NCBI RefSeq assembly: GCF_004827385.1 | Contig: NZ_SRXN01000007.1 | Coordinates: 124,001-188,000, forward strand | From: Ensifer sp. MPMI2T | GTDB lineage: Bacteria; Pseudomonadota; Alphaproteobacteria; Rhizobiales; Rhizobiaceae | Length of the DNA: 64,000 nt | Direction of reading: 5' to 3' | Part shown: positions 17,895 through 26,933 of the stretch, piece after piece | Layout: the number at the start of each line of letters is the position of its first letter | Position numbering within the stretch: position 1 is the first letter of the stretch | Notes under the pieces: model-generated | The model's database searches: none | Told to the model about the DNA's origin: nothing | What the model saw: only the letters and a program-made list of their open reading frames with translations | Translations under genes and position numbers: made by a program

Positions 17895-20159
17895 TTATCC
17901 GGCTGCAGCAAGTGACATTTCAGGTTTCAGGGACTGTCCGCGCGATGCGGCGACGATGGCGTCGACATCAAGAATGAGCGCCACGCGGCCATCGCCAAGG
18001 ATGGTCGCCGCGGCGATCCCCGGGACATGTGTGTAGTTCGCTTCAAGGCTCTTGATCACCACCTGACGCTGCCCCTGGATCGCGTCGACCATCAGGGCGC
18101 GCTGGCCGCCGCCTTCGGACTCGACGAGCAGCGCCACGCCCTCGACCGGATTGGCCTGCGTCGCGCGGAAGTTCAGGATACGGCCGACATCGACCAGCGG
18201 GCAGAAGGAGTTGCGGATCGAGATCAGCCGCTGAGTGGCGCCGAAGCTATGGATCGCGGAAGCCTCGGGCTGGAGCGTTTCGACGATGGCGGTCAGCGGC
18301 ACGACCAGCGTTTGGTTGGCGACCGTCACCACCATGCCGTCGAGGACCGCGAGCGTCAGCGGCAGGCTCATCGTGAAAACCGAACCCTGCCCAGGCTTGG
18401 ACGAGATGTTGATGCGGCCGCCGAGCGCCTGGATCGAGCGCTTGACGACATCCATGCCGACGCCGCGGCCGGAAATGTCGGAGATCTTGTCGGCGGTCGA
18501 GAAGCCCGCGTGGAAGATCAGGTTGTCGATTTCCTCGTCCGAGAGGTTGGCGTCTGCGGCGATGAGATCGTTGTCGATCGCCTTTTGGCGCACCTTCTCG
18601 CGATTGATGCCGGCGCCGTCGTCGGCAAGCTCGATGACGATGCGGCCCGAACGGTGCTTGGCCGTCAGGCGTACGGTGCCTTCGGCACTCTTGCCGGCGG
18701 CAAGCCGTTTTTCCGGAGTCTCGAGGCCGTGGTCGACGGCGTTGCGGATCATATGCGTCAGCGGTTCGGCCAGCTTGTCGATGACCGTCTTGTCCACTTC
18801 CGTATTCTCGCCCTCGGTAACGAGACGAACGGACTTGCCGGTCATGTCGGCAATTTCGCGGACGATGCGCGACATGCGTTGGAAGACAGGCTTCACCGGC
18901 TGCGCGCGGATCGCCATGACGCTGTCCTGGATCTCGCGGGTGAGCTGTTGCAGCTCCTCGAGGCCCATGTTGATCGACGACGTACCGTTCGTGTCGTTCT
19001 CGATCACGCTCTGCGACAGCATCGCCTGATTGATCACCAGTTCGCCGACGAGGTTGATCAGCCGGTCGACGCGATCGAGGTCCACGCGGATGGTCGGGGT
19101 CGCGGCAGAGGCGGCCTGCTGGGCGGCAGCGCTGGCCGCGGCCGTCGCATTCTTCTGAGCCTCGGCAGGTACCCGGGCCGAGGACTGGGCCATCTGCAAG
19201 ACATTGCTCGCGGTCTCAGCCGCCGAAACGGCCGCATCGCGGTCGCGGATGGCGATTTGCTCTTCCTCGTCAGCCGAACCGGCCGGTGCCTCGTCCAGCA
19301 GCGAGAGATCGAAGGGAACGGGCTGCATCGGCAGCTCCTCGCTCGCATCGACTGCGGAGCCGCCGGCCAAAGCGATGTCGAGGTCGCAGTCCCATTCCGC
19401 GAATTCGAACACAGAGCGGATCGCGTCTTCGCCCTTGTCCGTCGTCAACGAAATCTTCCAGGAAAAGTAAGCGGCCTCCGGATTCATCCGGTCAAGCGGC
19501 GGCATGCCATCCATATCGCAGTGAATGCTCATCTCGCCAAGGCGCGACAAGTCGCGCAGCAGCAGAGTCGCGTCATTGCCCTTGGCGTAAAGCTCGGACT
19601 TCGGCCTGAAGACGATCTCGTAACAGGTCGCCTCGATCAGGGCCGGTTCGTCCGCCTCGAAATCCTCGAAGGAAAAGGCGACGGGCTGAAAGCCTTCCTC
19701 ATTGACTGGGGGCGCGGCAATGGGCGCGGGCGCTGCAGCTTTGGGCGCCGGCTCGGCAGCCGACGCCTGCGGCAGCTCGCCATTCGCCAGCGCCTCAAGT
19801 TCCTTGATCAGTTGGCGGCTGCGGGCCTGGTCGACACTGCCCCCATCGCGGGCAGCATTGGTGAGGTCAGCGAGCACGTCCGCCGACTTCAGCATGACCT
19901 TCAGAACGTCCTGATTGGGCTCCAGCCTGTTGGATCGAACGCAATCGAGCGTCGTCTCGAACACATGCGCGAACGACACGAGATCATCCAGCCCGAACGC
20001 ACCGGCGCCCCCCTTGATGGAGTGGACCGCGCGAAAGACGGCGTTGACCGTTTCCGGATCACGATCGCCGTCGTTGAGCTTCAGGAGACCCGACTCCAGT
20101 TCCGCGAGCTGTTCCTCGCATTCCTGGAAGAAAATCTCTTTGATTTCGTTCATATCCAT
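17895..20159 (-). CDS. cheA: Chemotaxis histidine kinase CheA
   Basis: CheA is the soluble sensor kinase that phosphorylates CheY1, CheY2 and CheB. The 754-aa protein shows P1 with phosphoacceptor H46 (AVHSIKGGAGAFGL), an Ala-rich linker around residues 130-170, a P2-like region (about 180-270), a long linker, P3 dimerisation helices, the P4 kinase with N box HMIRNAVDHGLETPEKR, G1 ELADDGAGINREKV and G2 ISGRGVGMDVVK, and a C-terminal P5 CheW-like domain. It is followed by cheW after 5 bp and preceded by cheY1. Confidence 0.97.
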   Translation of the reverse strand: MDMNEIKEIFFQECEEQLAELESGLLKLNDGDRDPETVNAVFRAVHSIKGGAGAFGLDDLVSFAHVFETTLDCVRSNRLEPNQDVLKVMLKSADVLADLTNAARDGGSVDQARSRQLIKELEALANGELPQASAAEPAPKAAAPAPIAAPPVNEEGFQPVAFSFEDFEADEPALIEATCYEIVFRPKSELYAKGNDATLLLRDLSRLGEMSIHCDMDGMPPLDRMNPEAAYFSWKISLTTDKGEDAIRSVFEFAEWDCDLDIALAGGSAVDASEELPMQPVPFDLSLLDEAPAGSADEEEQIAIRDRDAAVSAAETASNVLQMAQSSARVPAEAQKNATAAASAAAQQAASAATPTIRVDLDRVDRLINLVGELVINQAMLSQSVIENDTNGTSSINMGLEELQQLTREIQDSVMAIRAQPVKPVFQRMSRIVREIADMTGKSVRLVTEGENTEVDKTVIDKLAEPLTHMIRNAVDHGLETPEKRLAAGKSAEGTVRLTAKHRSGRIVIELADDGAGINREKVRQKAIDNDLIAADANLSDEEIDNLIFHAGFSTADKISDISGRGVGMDVVKRSIQALGGRINISSKPGQGSVFTMSLPLTLAVLDGMVVTVANQTLVVPLTAIVETLQPEASAIHSFGATQRLISIRNSFCPLVDVGRILNFRATQANPVEGVALLVESEGGGQRALMVDAIQGQRQVVIKSLEANYTHVPGIAAATILGDGRVALILDVDAIVAASRGQSLKPEMSLAAAG

Positions 20160-20178
20160 TGGAGGCTGTCCTCGGATT

Positions 20179-20544
20179 TCAGGCCGTTACGCGCTCGATT
20201 GCATCGATCAGCTTGGTCGGGTCGAACGGCTTGACGATCCAGCCGGTAGCACCTGCCTGCCGCGCGCGGTTCTTCTTTTCGGCGTCGCTCTCCGTGGTCA
20301 GCACGAGGATCGGCACGGCGCGGTAGCGGTCGTTCTTGCGCACGCCCTCGATGAAGCCGAAGCCGTCGAGGCGCGGCATGTTAATGTCGGTGACGATGAC
20401 ATCCGGATTGGCTTCCTCGAGGACCTCGAGGCCCTCGACACCGTCCTCGGCCTGGATCGTTTCGAATCCGGCATTGTTGAGCGTGACGAGAAGCATGTTC
20501 CGGATCGTCCGGGAGTCGTCGACAGTCAGAACTCTCTTCTTCAT
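20179..20544 (-). CDS. cheY1: Chemotaxis response regulator CheY1
   Basis: A 121-aa single-domain receiver with acidic residues D9/D10, phosphoacceptor D53 (VTDINMPRLDGFG) and K105 (WIVKPFDPT). In the two-CheY system of S. meliloti CheY1 drains phosphate from CheY2-P back through CheA, assisted by CheS. It lies 3 bp after cheS and 19 bp before cheA. Confidence 0.95.
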   Translation of the reverse strand: MKKRVLTVDDSRTIRNMLLVTLNNAGFETIQAEDGVEGLEVLEEANPDVIVTDINMPRLDGFGFIEGVRKNDRYRAVPILVLTTESDAEKKNRARQAGATGWIVKPFDPTKLIDAIERVTA

Positions 20545-20547
20545 TTC

Positions 20548-20841
20548 TCAAATCTCCTTTGCCATCAGGGGATCGATGTCCACGCCGATGAGCTGTGTCG
20601 TTTTAACGAAGGCGTCCGACACCTTTGCGAAGGTGAAAGACAGCTGCTGCTCTTGCCAATTTTTTGCGCCGGCGATCAGCACCTGAACACAGAGCGCACC
20701 GATTCGCTCGACAGCGGAGGCGTCGATAGCGACCGCGCTGCCTTTCAGCGCCAGCAGCTTTTCATGCAGAGCCGTCGCCTCATTCAGATCGAGCACAGGA
20801 GCGAGCCTGAGCATCTTCTGAGCGGTCTTCTTGCTGGCCAT
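20548..20841 (-). CDS. cheS: STAS-domain chemotaxis protein CheS
   Basis: A 97-aa protein with a STAS-like fold (LRLAPVLDLNEATALHEKLL; VAIDASAVERIGALCVQVLI). In S. meliloti CheS binds CheA and enhances dephosphorylation of CheY1-P through CheA. The start at 20841 is chosen because GAGGAAA precedes it by a normal distance and the length then matches; an in-frame start at 20883 would overlap the icpA end region without a better site. Confidence 0.92.
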   Translation of the reverse strand: MASKKTAQKMLRLAPVLDLNEATALHEKLLALKGSAVAIDASAVERIGALCVQVLIAGAKNWQEQQLSFTFAKVSDAFVKTTQLIGVDIDPLMAKEI

Positions 20842-20885
20842 TTCAGTTTCCTCGCCTGCCTGCTTTAAAATGCTCTTGCCCAAGG

Positions 20886-22520
20886 TTAGTGGCGTCGTCC
20901 CACAACATGCCGCTCCGAGACAGCACCGTCGTCGAACAGCGCAATCGCGTCGTCGTCGCCAGCCTGCGCCGCCACGCGCTGCGATGCGTGCGAGAGCGCC
21001 GGGCTGCGCCTCGCCGCAGAACGCTCCACCTGATGCCGTTCGAGGCGGAACCTGCGGATCGTCCGGCCGAGTTCCTCAATGATCCCATGAAGGTCGTCCG
21101 ACGAACGCGCCGCGCTATCCGCCAGCGCCGCGCTTTGCTCTATCGCTTGCGAGATGCCGCCGATTTCGATGGTGGCGGTACGAAGATCACTCGCGTGATC
21201 TTCGGCTTGGCGGGCGATGCCCGAGACGGCCGCGTTGATGGAAATCACCTGCTCGACGATGCTGCTGATCGCATCCTGGGTCCGGCCGACCATCTCGACG
21301 CCGGCCTCGACCTGCGCCTTGGTTCCGGTAACAAGCTGTTTGATCTCGCGTGCCGCCTCGCCAGAACGCTGAGCAAGTGCGCGGACCTCTTGAGCGACCA
21401 CCGCGAAGCCGCGGCCGCTCTCGCCGGCACGTGCCGCCTCGATGCCGGCGTTGAGAGCCAGAAGATTGGTCTGGAATGCAATCTCGTCGATCACGCCAAT
21501 GATCTGACCGATCTTTTCGGCCGACGCCTCGATGTCCGCCATGGCCGAAATCGCCTGGCCGGCGATCTCACCGCTCCGCTCGACGGCAATGCGCGTCTCG
21601 TTGGCTTTCGCCTCGGTTTCGCCGATGCGTGCCGACCCGGCCTGCATGCGTTCGGTCATGCCGCCGAGCGTGGCCGCCTGACGCGAAAGTGCCTCAGCTT
21701 CACCTCCGGCCTTGCCGGAGAAATCAGCAGCGCTGCTGTGCAACTGCGAGAGCATCGCTTCTGCTGCTACGCTGCGCTCGTCCGCGGATTGCAGGGCCGA
21801 CTGAATCTGATCCAGGGAAGCATTGAGGCGTGTGACGATCGATTGATATGGGTCCGGAGCATCTTCGGGCAGGCGAGCAGCAAGATCGCCGTCATCGAGA
21901 GCCTGCAGAAAGTTTGCGAAGAGATCGCTGATTTCCGTCTCGTCGTCCCGGCGCTGCTCGGCGAGCTGCCGCTGATGCTGTTGCCTGAGCGCGTTGAAAC
22001 GCAGCGACACCGCAATCTCCGTGTCGACGAACGTGGTGCGCACGAGGGCAGCAACAAGATCGCAGAGCTCCTTCTTGCGCGCCTTGCCGAAGGGAAGCAG
22101 TGAGTTGGGCCACGCATCGTCGATGAGACCGGTCAGCAAATGCTCCAGCACCACCGCGTGACCTGCGACCTGCCAGCGCGGGTCGAGCCCCATGCGGCCT
22201 TCCGTATCGGCAAGGACTTTCACGCGCTCTGCATAAAGCCCGTCGAAACGGGCATCGGTCAGCACGTTCCAATGCGACGATTGCAGATCGTGCAAGCGAT
22301 CGAGCTGGCGGTCACTGTCGAAGTGGCGGGCGGCCTCCGGGTAGGTCTGAAACCGCTGAAAGAGATCCCGAAGCGCAATGTCTATGCGCGGTGAAAGAGC
22401 CTGCCGATGGTGGCGCAGAAGCGCGCAGCCGTCTTCGTCGAGCCCGGCAAAACGCAGGCGCTCAAGCAAGCTTCCCGCTTGGCCCTTCCTTGCCTGTTCT
22501 GACGACGCGTCCTGCTTCAC
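20886..22520 (-). CDS. icpA: Soluble globin-coupled chemotaxis transducer IcpA
   Basis: First gene of the che operon. The 544-aa protein lacks any membrane helix. Residues about 15-180 form a protoglobin sensor domain ([40 protein letters not shown]; the region [12 protein letters not shown] would supply the heme-side histidine), and residues about 250-500 form the methyl-accepting signalling domain with the invariant hairpin tip [20 protein letters not shown]. This is the architecture of the cytoplasmic transducer IcpA of S. meliloti, a candidate oxygen or redox sensor. Heme binding is inferred from family, not shown here. Confidence 0.92.
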   Translation of the reverse strand: MKQDASSEQARKGQAGSLLERLRFAGLDEDGCALLRHHRQALSPRIDIALRDLFQRFQTYPEAARHFDSDRQLDRLHDLQSSHWNVLTDARFDGLYAERVKVLADTEGRMGLDPRWQVAGHAVVLEHLLTGLIDDAWPNSLLPFGKARKKELCDLVAALVRTTFVDTEIAVSLRFNALRQQHQRQLAEQRRDDETEISDLFANFLQALDDGDLAARLPEDAPDPYQSIVTRLNASLDQIQSALQSADERSVAAEAMLSQLHSSAADFSGKAGGEAEALSRQAATLGGMTERMQAGSARIGETEAKANETRIAVERSGEIAGQAISAMADIEASAEKIGQIIGVIDEIAFQTNLLALNAGIEAARAGESGRGFAVVAQEVRALAQRSGEAAREIKQLVTGTKAQVEAGVEMVGRTQDAISSIVEQVISINAAVSGIARQAEDHASDLRTATIEIGGISQAIEQSAALADSAARSSDDLHGIIEELGRTIRRFRLERHQVERSAARRSPALSHASQRVAAQAGDDDAIALFDDGAVSERHVVGRRH

Positions 22521-22551
22521 ACCAATCCCCGGGGCTACCGCTCAATTCCTT

Positions 22552-22571
22552 GCGCGTCCGAACGGACGCGC
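22552..22571. repeat. Short intergenic palindrome GCGCGTCCG/CGGACGCGC
   Basis: An inverted repeat with a 2-bp centre lies 31 bp upstream of the icpA start, followed by GGCGCTTTAG. Almost the same palindrome occurs at 43881-43896 upstream of a DUF2948 gene, and a CTAAAGCGCG variant at 35686. It looks like a member of a dispersed rhizobial repeat family. Confidence 0.55.
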
Positions 22572-23072
22572 GGCGCTTTAGTGCGCAATCGAAACTCGCC
22601 AGGGGAGGTCCGGCCAGCCAAACGGCCGGCGGTGGTCACAGCCGATCAATGTGATCAGCGCGCCGCAGCGTCTGCCATCGTCCATCCCGCAAGTAGTTTC
22701 GGTGAAGAATAGATACCGGACCGGAACCGGTACGGCGGTGCGGCGTCATGCCTTGAGGAGTAGCTGAGACTTTCCTATTCCGACGTGTACGACCATGTTT
22801 ATGGTTAATTCGTTGCTTGAAAGTTAACGGTTCCTGGCTCGTAATTGGAATTGCTAAAGTTCGCGGAATACTTGTGGTCCACCGTTTTTGCAATGCAACG
22901 GGACGGCGTTATTCGATCCAGACAACAACAGGTTTTCAATCACAAGAGTTTAGAATTGTGCTTCTACTTGCCATCGCGTATCGAAGCGAAAGTGGAAAAG
23001 GCGCAGACCGCCGGCAGTAACTTTCACACAGGCTGGGCGACATCATGATGGTGCGCCGACGGGAAATGAACA
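22572..23072. promoter_or_regulatory. Intergenic region upstream of the che operon
   Basis: About 500 bp without a convincing gene. The segment 22790-22860 is AT-rich and carries repeated GTTAA words (GGTTAATTCGTTG at about 22802, AGTTAACGG at about 22824), as often seen upstream of rhizobial motility genes. I take it as the likely promoter/regulatory area of icpA-cheT, read on the minus strand; exact -35/-10 boxes cannot be assigned by eye. Confidence 0.35.
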
Positions 23073-23186
23073 ATGATTGTTCTTGGAATGGGCGCCGCCA
23101 TCACTGCAATCCTGACAATGGCGGCGATTTCGATCGTCATCAATCTTGAACATAACCGGTCGCTAAACCGGAACGCGGTTTTCTGA
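23073..23186 (+). CDS. Possible small single-helix membrane protein
   Basis: A 37-aa reading frame, MIVLGMGAAITAILTMAAIS followed by IVINLEHNRSLNRNAVF, forms one hydrophobic helix (residues about 3-24) with a short positively charged tail. A weak GGGAA ribosome site precedes it. It is isolated between the che operon and rhaK, convergent to rhaK. No family is recognised; conservation in relatives would be needed to accept it. Confidence 0.35.
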   Translation: MIVLGMGAAITAILTMAAISIVINLEHNRSLNRNAVF

Positions 23187-23234
23187 TTGCGCAACCGCTC
23201 TACTTCGCGTTTACATCCCTTACGCGGATAGATG

Positions 23235-24623
23235 TTAGGCGTGGACTACGCGCTTTACGTGCGCCGCAGTGAGCGCGCGCCATTCCTCAGCATATTCCGC
23301 ATAGCCGGCCGAGACGGTACCGGTGAAGCGTTCCGCCCCGGTGTGGACACGAACGCCGTTCACTAGACAGGCCGCGCCGAGGCTGGTTCCGGTGGCACTG
23401 CGGCTGTCGGCAAGAATCTCCCTGCCTGTCGCAGCGGCGAGCATCCGCAAATAGGCGGCGTTGGCGGCGAAGGGCCCTTCGACGACGATCTCTCCCCTTG
23501 CTCCGATGAGATCGAGGCATGTCGCCGTCATCAGGGCGAGATGAAAGGAAACGACGGCAAGCCGCTCGGCCGGAGCAAGCGCTCTTTCGTCGGTCGTCCA
23601 GCGCGCAGTGGTCGAAGGGAAAGGGCCGGAGCCGACAGGCACCGACGGCAGCAGCATATGACGTGCAGCCAGGACTTTGCTTTCCGCCTCCAGCGAAGCC
23701 GTGGGCGGGTTCTCCCCGACAAGCGTCGAGAAGGCGCGGCCGCCCATGAAACGCGCCGAGGGCACCGGATCACCGAGTGCGTTGACGTTGATCAGCGTGT
23801 CGCGTTTCTCATCGAGATCCACCCTGTCGCAGCCGACCGAAAGAATGACGACCCAGGTTCCGGTCGAGACGACCGAAAACGGCGCGCTGCGGGTCAGCAG
23901 ATGCGGCAGTAACGAGGCGTTGGAGTCGTGGATCCCACAATAGACCGGCAGGTTCCGCGGCAGGCCCGTTTCATCCGCCAGCTGTTGCAACAACCCGCCA
24001 AGCACGTCGCTCGCCTTGCGCACGGGCGCGAAGAGTTCGCGCCAGCCGAGTGCGTCGACCATCGAAGAAAACCCCGCGGCTTTCGGATTCCAAAGGTCGG
24101 TGTGGCAGCCGAGCGAGGTCAATTCGTTCGCTCTTACGCCTGTCAGCCGGAAGGACCAATACTGCGCATAGGTGAGGATCGTCGTGACCCTCGCGAAGTG
24201 CTCCGGAAACGTACGCTCCTGCCAGAAGAGCTGCGCTCCGACGTTCAGGCCCATCGGCAGGCGTGCCGAGCCGGTCTCCGAGAACGGCGCACGAACACGG
24301 TCATAGTCCTCCGCGAGCGCGTCCGGCCCGGCGAACTCGTAATCGAGCACCGGCAACGCAAGATCGCCGGCGTTGTCAAGCAGCACGGCGGTGGCGCCGT
24401 GCGTGGTAACCGATATCGCGTCCACCTTGTGCTCGCGATGAAGTGCAGCAAGGCTGTCGAGAATGAAGCGCCAAAGACGTTCGATATCGAAGTGCGGATA
24501 AAGACCGCCATTGACCACGCCATTGCCCGTCTTGCGCACGGCGATTTCCTCGAACCGGTCAAGATCGACCAGCGCGACCTTGGCGTTCGTCTTGCCTATG
24601 TCGATGACAGCGACCGTCTTCAT
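23235..24623 (-). CDS. rhaK: L-rhamnose catabolic kinase RhaK
   Basis: A FGGY-family sugar kinase of 462 aa. The N-terminal phosphate motif is VIDIGKTNAKVALVDLDRFE, and the C-terminal half has FSVVSTGTWVVILSVG and the adenosine motif region EIVVEGPFAANAAYLRMLAA. In Rhizobium leguminosarum RhaK is needed both for rhamnose metabolism and for activity of the rhamnose ABC transporter. It is the last gene of rhaRSTPQUK, 2 bp after rhaU. The start at 24623 is the canonical one; the longer frame upstream lies inside rhaU. Confidence 0.93.
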   Translation of the reverse strand: MKTVAVIDIGKTNAKVALVDLDRFEEIAVRKTGNGVVNGGLYPHFDIERLWRFILDSLAALHREHKVDAISVTTHGATAVLLDNAGDLALPVLDYEFAGPDALAEDYDRVRAPFSETGSARLPMGLNVGAQLFWQERTFPEHFARVTTILTYAQYWSFRLTGVRANELTSLGCHTDLWNPKAAGFSSMVDALGWRELFAPVRKASDVLGGLLQQLADETGLPRNLPVYCGIHDSNASLLPHLLTRSAPFSVVSTGTWVVILSVGCDRVDLDEKRDTLINVNALGDPVPSARFMGGRAFSTLVGENPPTASLEAESKVLAARHMLLPSVPVGSGPFPSTTARWTTDERALAPAERLAVVSFHLALMTATCLDLIGARGEIVVEGPFAANAAYLRMLAAATGREILADSRSATGTSLGAACLVNGVRVHTGAERFTGTVSAGYAEYAEEWRALTAAHVKRVVHA

Positions 24624-24625
24624 CG

Positions 24626-24940
24626 TCAGCTCAGATGGAAAACAGTCTTCAGCGGCACGGCAACCGGCTCGTTGTCCGCATGCGTCTCCATAATATCGGC
24701 CATATAGGCCCACCATTTCCGCATGATCGGGTGCGAGGGAAGCTCCGCCATCCCGTGCGTATCGGTCCGCCAGAGCACGCCGAAAAGCAGGTTAGTCTCT
24801 TCATCGAGATGGATCGAGTAGTCGGAAATTCCCGCTTCCTTGAGTAGGACCACCAGTTCGGGCCAGATCGCATCATGGCGCGCCTTGTATTCGGCGGCCA
24901 TGCCGGGATTGAGCCGCATGCGGAAGGCATATTTCTCCAT
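24626..24940 (-). CDS. rhaU: L-rhamnose mutarotase RhaU
   Basis: A 104-aa protein of the RhaM/RhaU family that interconverts alpha and beta anomers of L-rhamnose. It starts [20 protein letters not shown] and contains the conserved [20 protein letters not shown] and the C-terminal [16 protein letters not shown] motif with the catalytic His in the N-terminal RHD segment. It lies between rhaQ (8 bp) and rhaK (2 bp). Length matches the family exactly. Confidence 0.95.
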   Translation of the reverse strand: MEKYAFRMRLNPGMAAEYKARHDAIWPELVVLLKEAGISDYSIHLDEETNLLFGVLWRTDTHGMAELPSHPIMRKWWAYMADIMETHADNEPVAVPLKTVFHLS

Positions 24941-24948
24941 GGATAACC

Positions 24949-25953
24949 TCAATGTGCGAGACGGCGGCGGGCGCGCTGCCAAAGGATCGGCAGGGCGATG
25001 ACCGAGATCAGCAGCAGGCCGATGAAGATCGACATGACGATGCCGGGCACGTTCAGGAGGCCAAAGCCGAACGTGACCATGCCCATGATGAGCGCCGCCA
25101 GCACCACACCGGGAATGGTGCCCGAGCCGCCGAGAATATTGACGCCGCCGAGAACGACCATCGTCACCACTTCCAGTTCCCAGCCGAGTGCGATCGACGG
25201 GCGCGTCGAGCCAAGGCGGGAAGTGAGGCAGATCGACGCGAGACCCGCCATAAGCCCGGTGAGCAGGAAAAGGATGAACTTCACCCGGGCCACGCGGACG
25301 CCAGAGAACAAAGCTGCCGTCTGGTTGTTGCCGATGGCATAGACGGCGCGGCCGAAATTCGTCTTGTGCAGCAGCACGCCGTAAATGATGGCAAGCAGCA
25401 CGAAGAGCGTGAACTCAAAGGAGAAGACCCACCAGACATAGCCCTGCCCGAACCAGGCGAAGCTTTCGGGATAGCCGGTAAAGGCCTGGTCGCCGAGCAC
25501 GATGAAGGAGAGCCCGCGAAACAGGCTCATCGTGCCGATTGTCACAACGATCGACGGCAATCCGAGGCCGGTGATCAACAGCCCGTTGACCGTCCCGCAG
25601 ACGAGCCCGACGCCGAGACCGATCGCAACGAGCGCCGGCGTATCGACGCCCAATTGCACGGCATAGCCCATTGCCGTCGAGGCAAGGGCGATGATCGATG
25701 CGACCGACAGATCGATCTCGCCGGAGATGATCACGAGCGCCATGGCGAAGGCAATCATTGCCTTCTCGGTGAAATTGAAGGTGGCGTCGGAGAGGTTCCA
25801 TGGATCGAGGAAATAGGGCGATGCCAGCGAATTGCCGAGAAAGATCGCGATCGCGACGACAAGCAGCAGGCTTTCCCAGCTTTTCAGGATGCGGGCACCG
25901 CGGCCCTGCAGCCGGTCTGGAATGTTGCGGGGAGAAAGGTGAGCGTCCGTCAT
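24949..25953 (-). CDS. rhaQ: Rhamnose ABC transporter permease RhaQ
   Basis: An inner-membrane permease of the BPD_transp_2 (ribose/xylose RbsC-like) family, 334 aa with eight or more hydrophobic helices. Family motifs include [20 protein letters not shown], the loop [20 protein letters not shown] and [20 protein letters not shown]. Its start overlaps the rhaP stop. With RhaP it forms the membrane channel of the RhaSTPQ importer. Confidence 0.92.
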   Translation of the reverse strand: MTDAHLSPRNIPDRLQGRGARILKSWESLLLVVAIAIFLGNSLASPYFLDPWNLSDATFNFTEKAMIAFAMALVIISGEIDLSVASIIALASTAMGYAVQLGVDTPALVAIGLGVGLVCGTVNGLLITGLGLPSIVVTIGTMSLFRGLSFIVLGDQAFTGYPESFAWFGQGYVWWVFSFEFTLFVLLAIIYGVLLHKTNFGRAVYAIGNNQTAALFSGVRVARVKFILFLLTGLMAGLASICLTSRLGSTRPSIALGWELEVVTMVVLGGVNILGGSGTIPGVVLAALIMGMVTFGFGLLNVPGIVMSIFIGLLLISVIALPILWQRARRRLAH

Positions 25954-26933
25954 CAGACCGCCTCCGCTTTTCTAAGAATGACACGGCCCTTGCGCTTCTC
26001 GGCGCGGGCATTGACGGCGACTGCGATGATGATGACCGTTCCGGAAATCGCCATCTGCGCGAAGGGCGATATGTTGATGACCGGCAGAGCGTTCTTGATC
26101 ACGCCGAGGAACAGTGCGCCAAGCACCGCGCCTGCCACCGATCCGATGCCGCCGGCAATCGAAATACCGCCGATAACGCAGGCCGCGATGATATCGAGCT
26201 CGAAGCCCGCGGCGATATCGACATAGGCGACCGCATAACGCGACACCCAGAGATAACCGGAAAGGCCGGCGAGCGTGCCCGAGAGGCAATAGGCGAAGAA
26301 GCGCGTGCGGCCGACATCAATTCCCGTATAGACGGCCGCGTGCGGATTGCCGCCAACGGCATAGAAGGCGCGCCCGAGCGGCGTGCGGCCCATCACCAGG
26401 AACATCAGCGCGATCATAAGGAGCGACAGCCAGGAGAGCACTGGCACGCCGGCAAGGCCCAGGCGCGGCAGCGCCTTGAAGGCGTCGCTCATTTCGTGGG
26501 CGTTGATCCACTTGCCGTCCGTCAAAAGAAAGATCAGGCCGCGATAGATCGTCAGCGTTCCGAGCGTCACGACGATCGGCGGTATGTTGAGTTTCCAGAC
26601 GAGCGTTCCGTTGACCATGCCGAGCAGGCCGCCGAGCGCCATAGCGGTAAGAATGATGAACGGTATCGGCAGCCCCGGAAAAGCTGTGTTCAACATCGCC
26701 GCGACCATGCCGCTCAGAGCAAGGTTTGCGGCCATCGACAGATCGATACAGCGAGTGAGGATCACCGCCATCTGCCCGAGCGCCAGAATGATCAGAATGG
26801 AGGTGTCGTTGTAGACGCGAGCAAAGCTTGCCGGAGTTACGAAAGCGGGAAACCGCAATGCGATGAGCGCGACGAGCGCGATGATGGCGACGACGAGCAG
26901 GATTTCGCGATTCTTCAGGAGCTTCGCCATCAT
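25953..26933 (-). CDS. rhaP: Rhamnose ABC transporter permease RhaP
   Basis: The second permease, 326 aa, with similar motifs to RhaQ: VILTRCIDLSMAANLALSGM, LLGMVNGTLVWKLNIPPIVV and CVIGGISIAGGIGSVAGAVL. It overlaps rhaT by 4 bp at its start and rhaQ by 1 bp at its stop. The two permeases are clearly paralogous and are expected to form a heterodimer. Confidence 0.92.
   Translation of the reverse strand: MMAKLLKNREILLVVAIIALVALIALRFPAFVTPASFARVYNDTSILIILALGQMAVILTRCIDLSMAANLALSGMVAAMLNTAFPGLPIPFIILTAMALGGLLGMVNGTLVWKLNIPPIVVTLGTLTIYRGLIFLLTDGKWINAHEMSDAFKALPRLGLAGVPVLSWLSLLMIALMFLVMGRTPLGRAFYAVGGNPHAAVYTGIDVGRTRFFAYCLSGTLAGLSGYLWVSRYAVAYVDIAAGFELDIIAACVIGGISIAGGIGSVAGAVLGALFLGVIKNALPVINISPFAQMAISGTVIIIAVAVNARAEKRKGRVILRKAEAV

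Noticed and set aside
18027..20234. 735-aa plus-strand frame opposite cheA
   Set aside because: Long open frame is a GC-codon-position shadow of cheA; its composition (rich in Arg, Asp, His) is not protein-like.
22817..23020. 67-aa plus-strand frame upstream of the che operon
   Set aside because: No ribosome site and no conserved features; overlaps an alternative frame of equal length.
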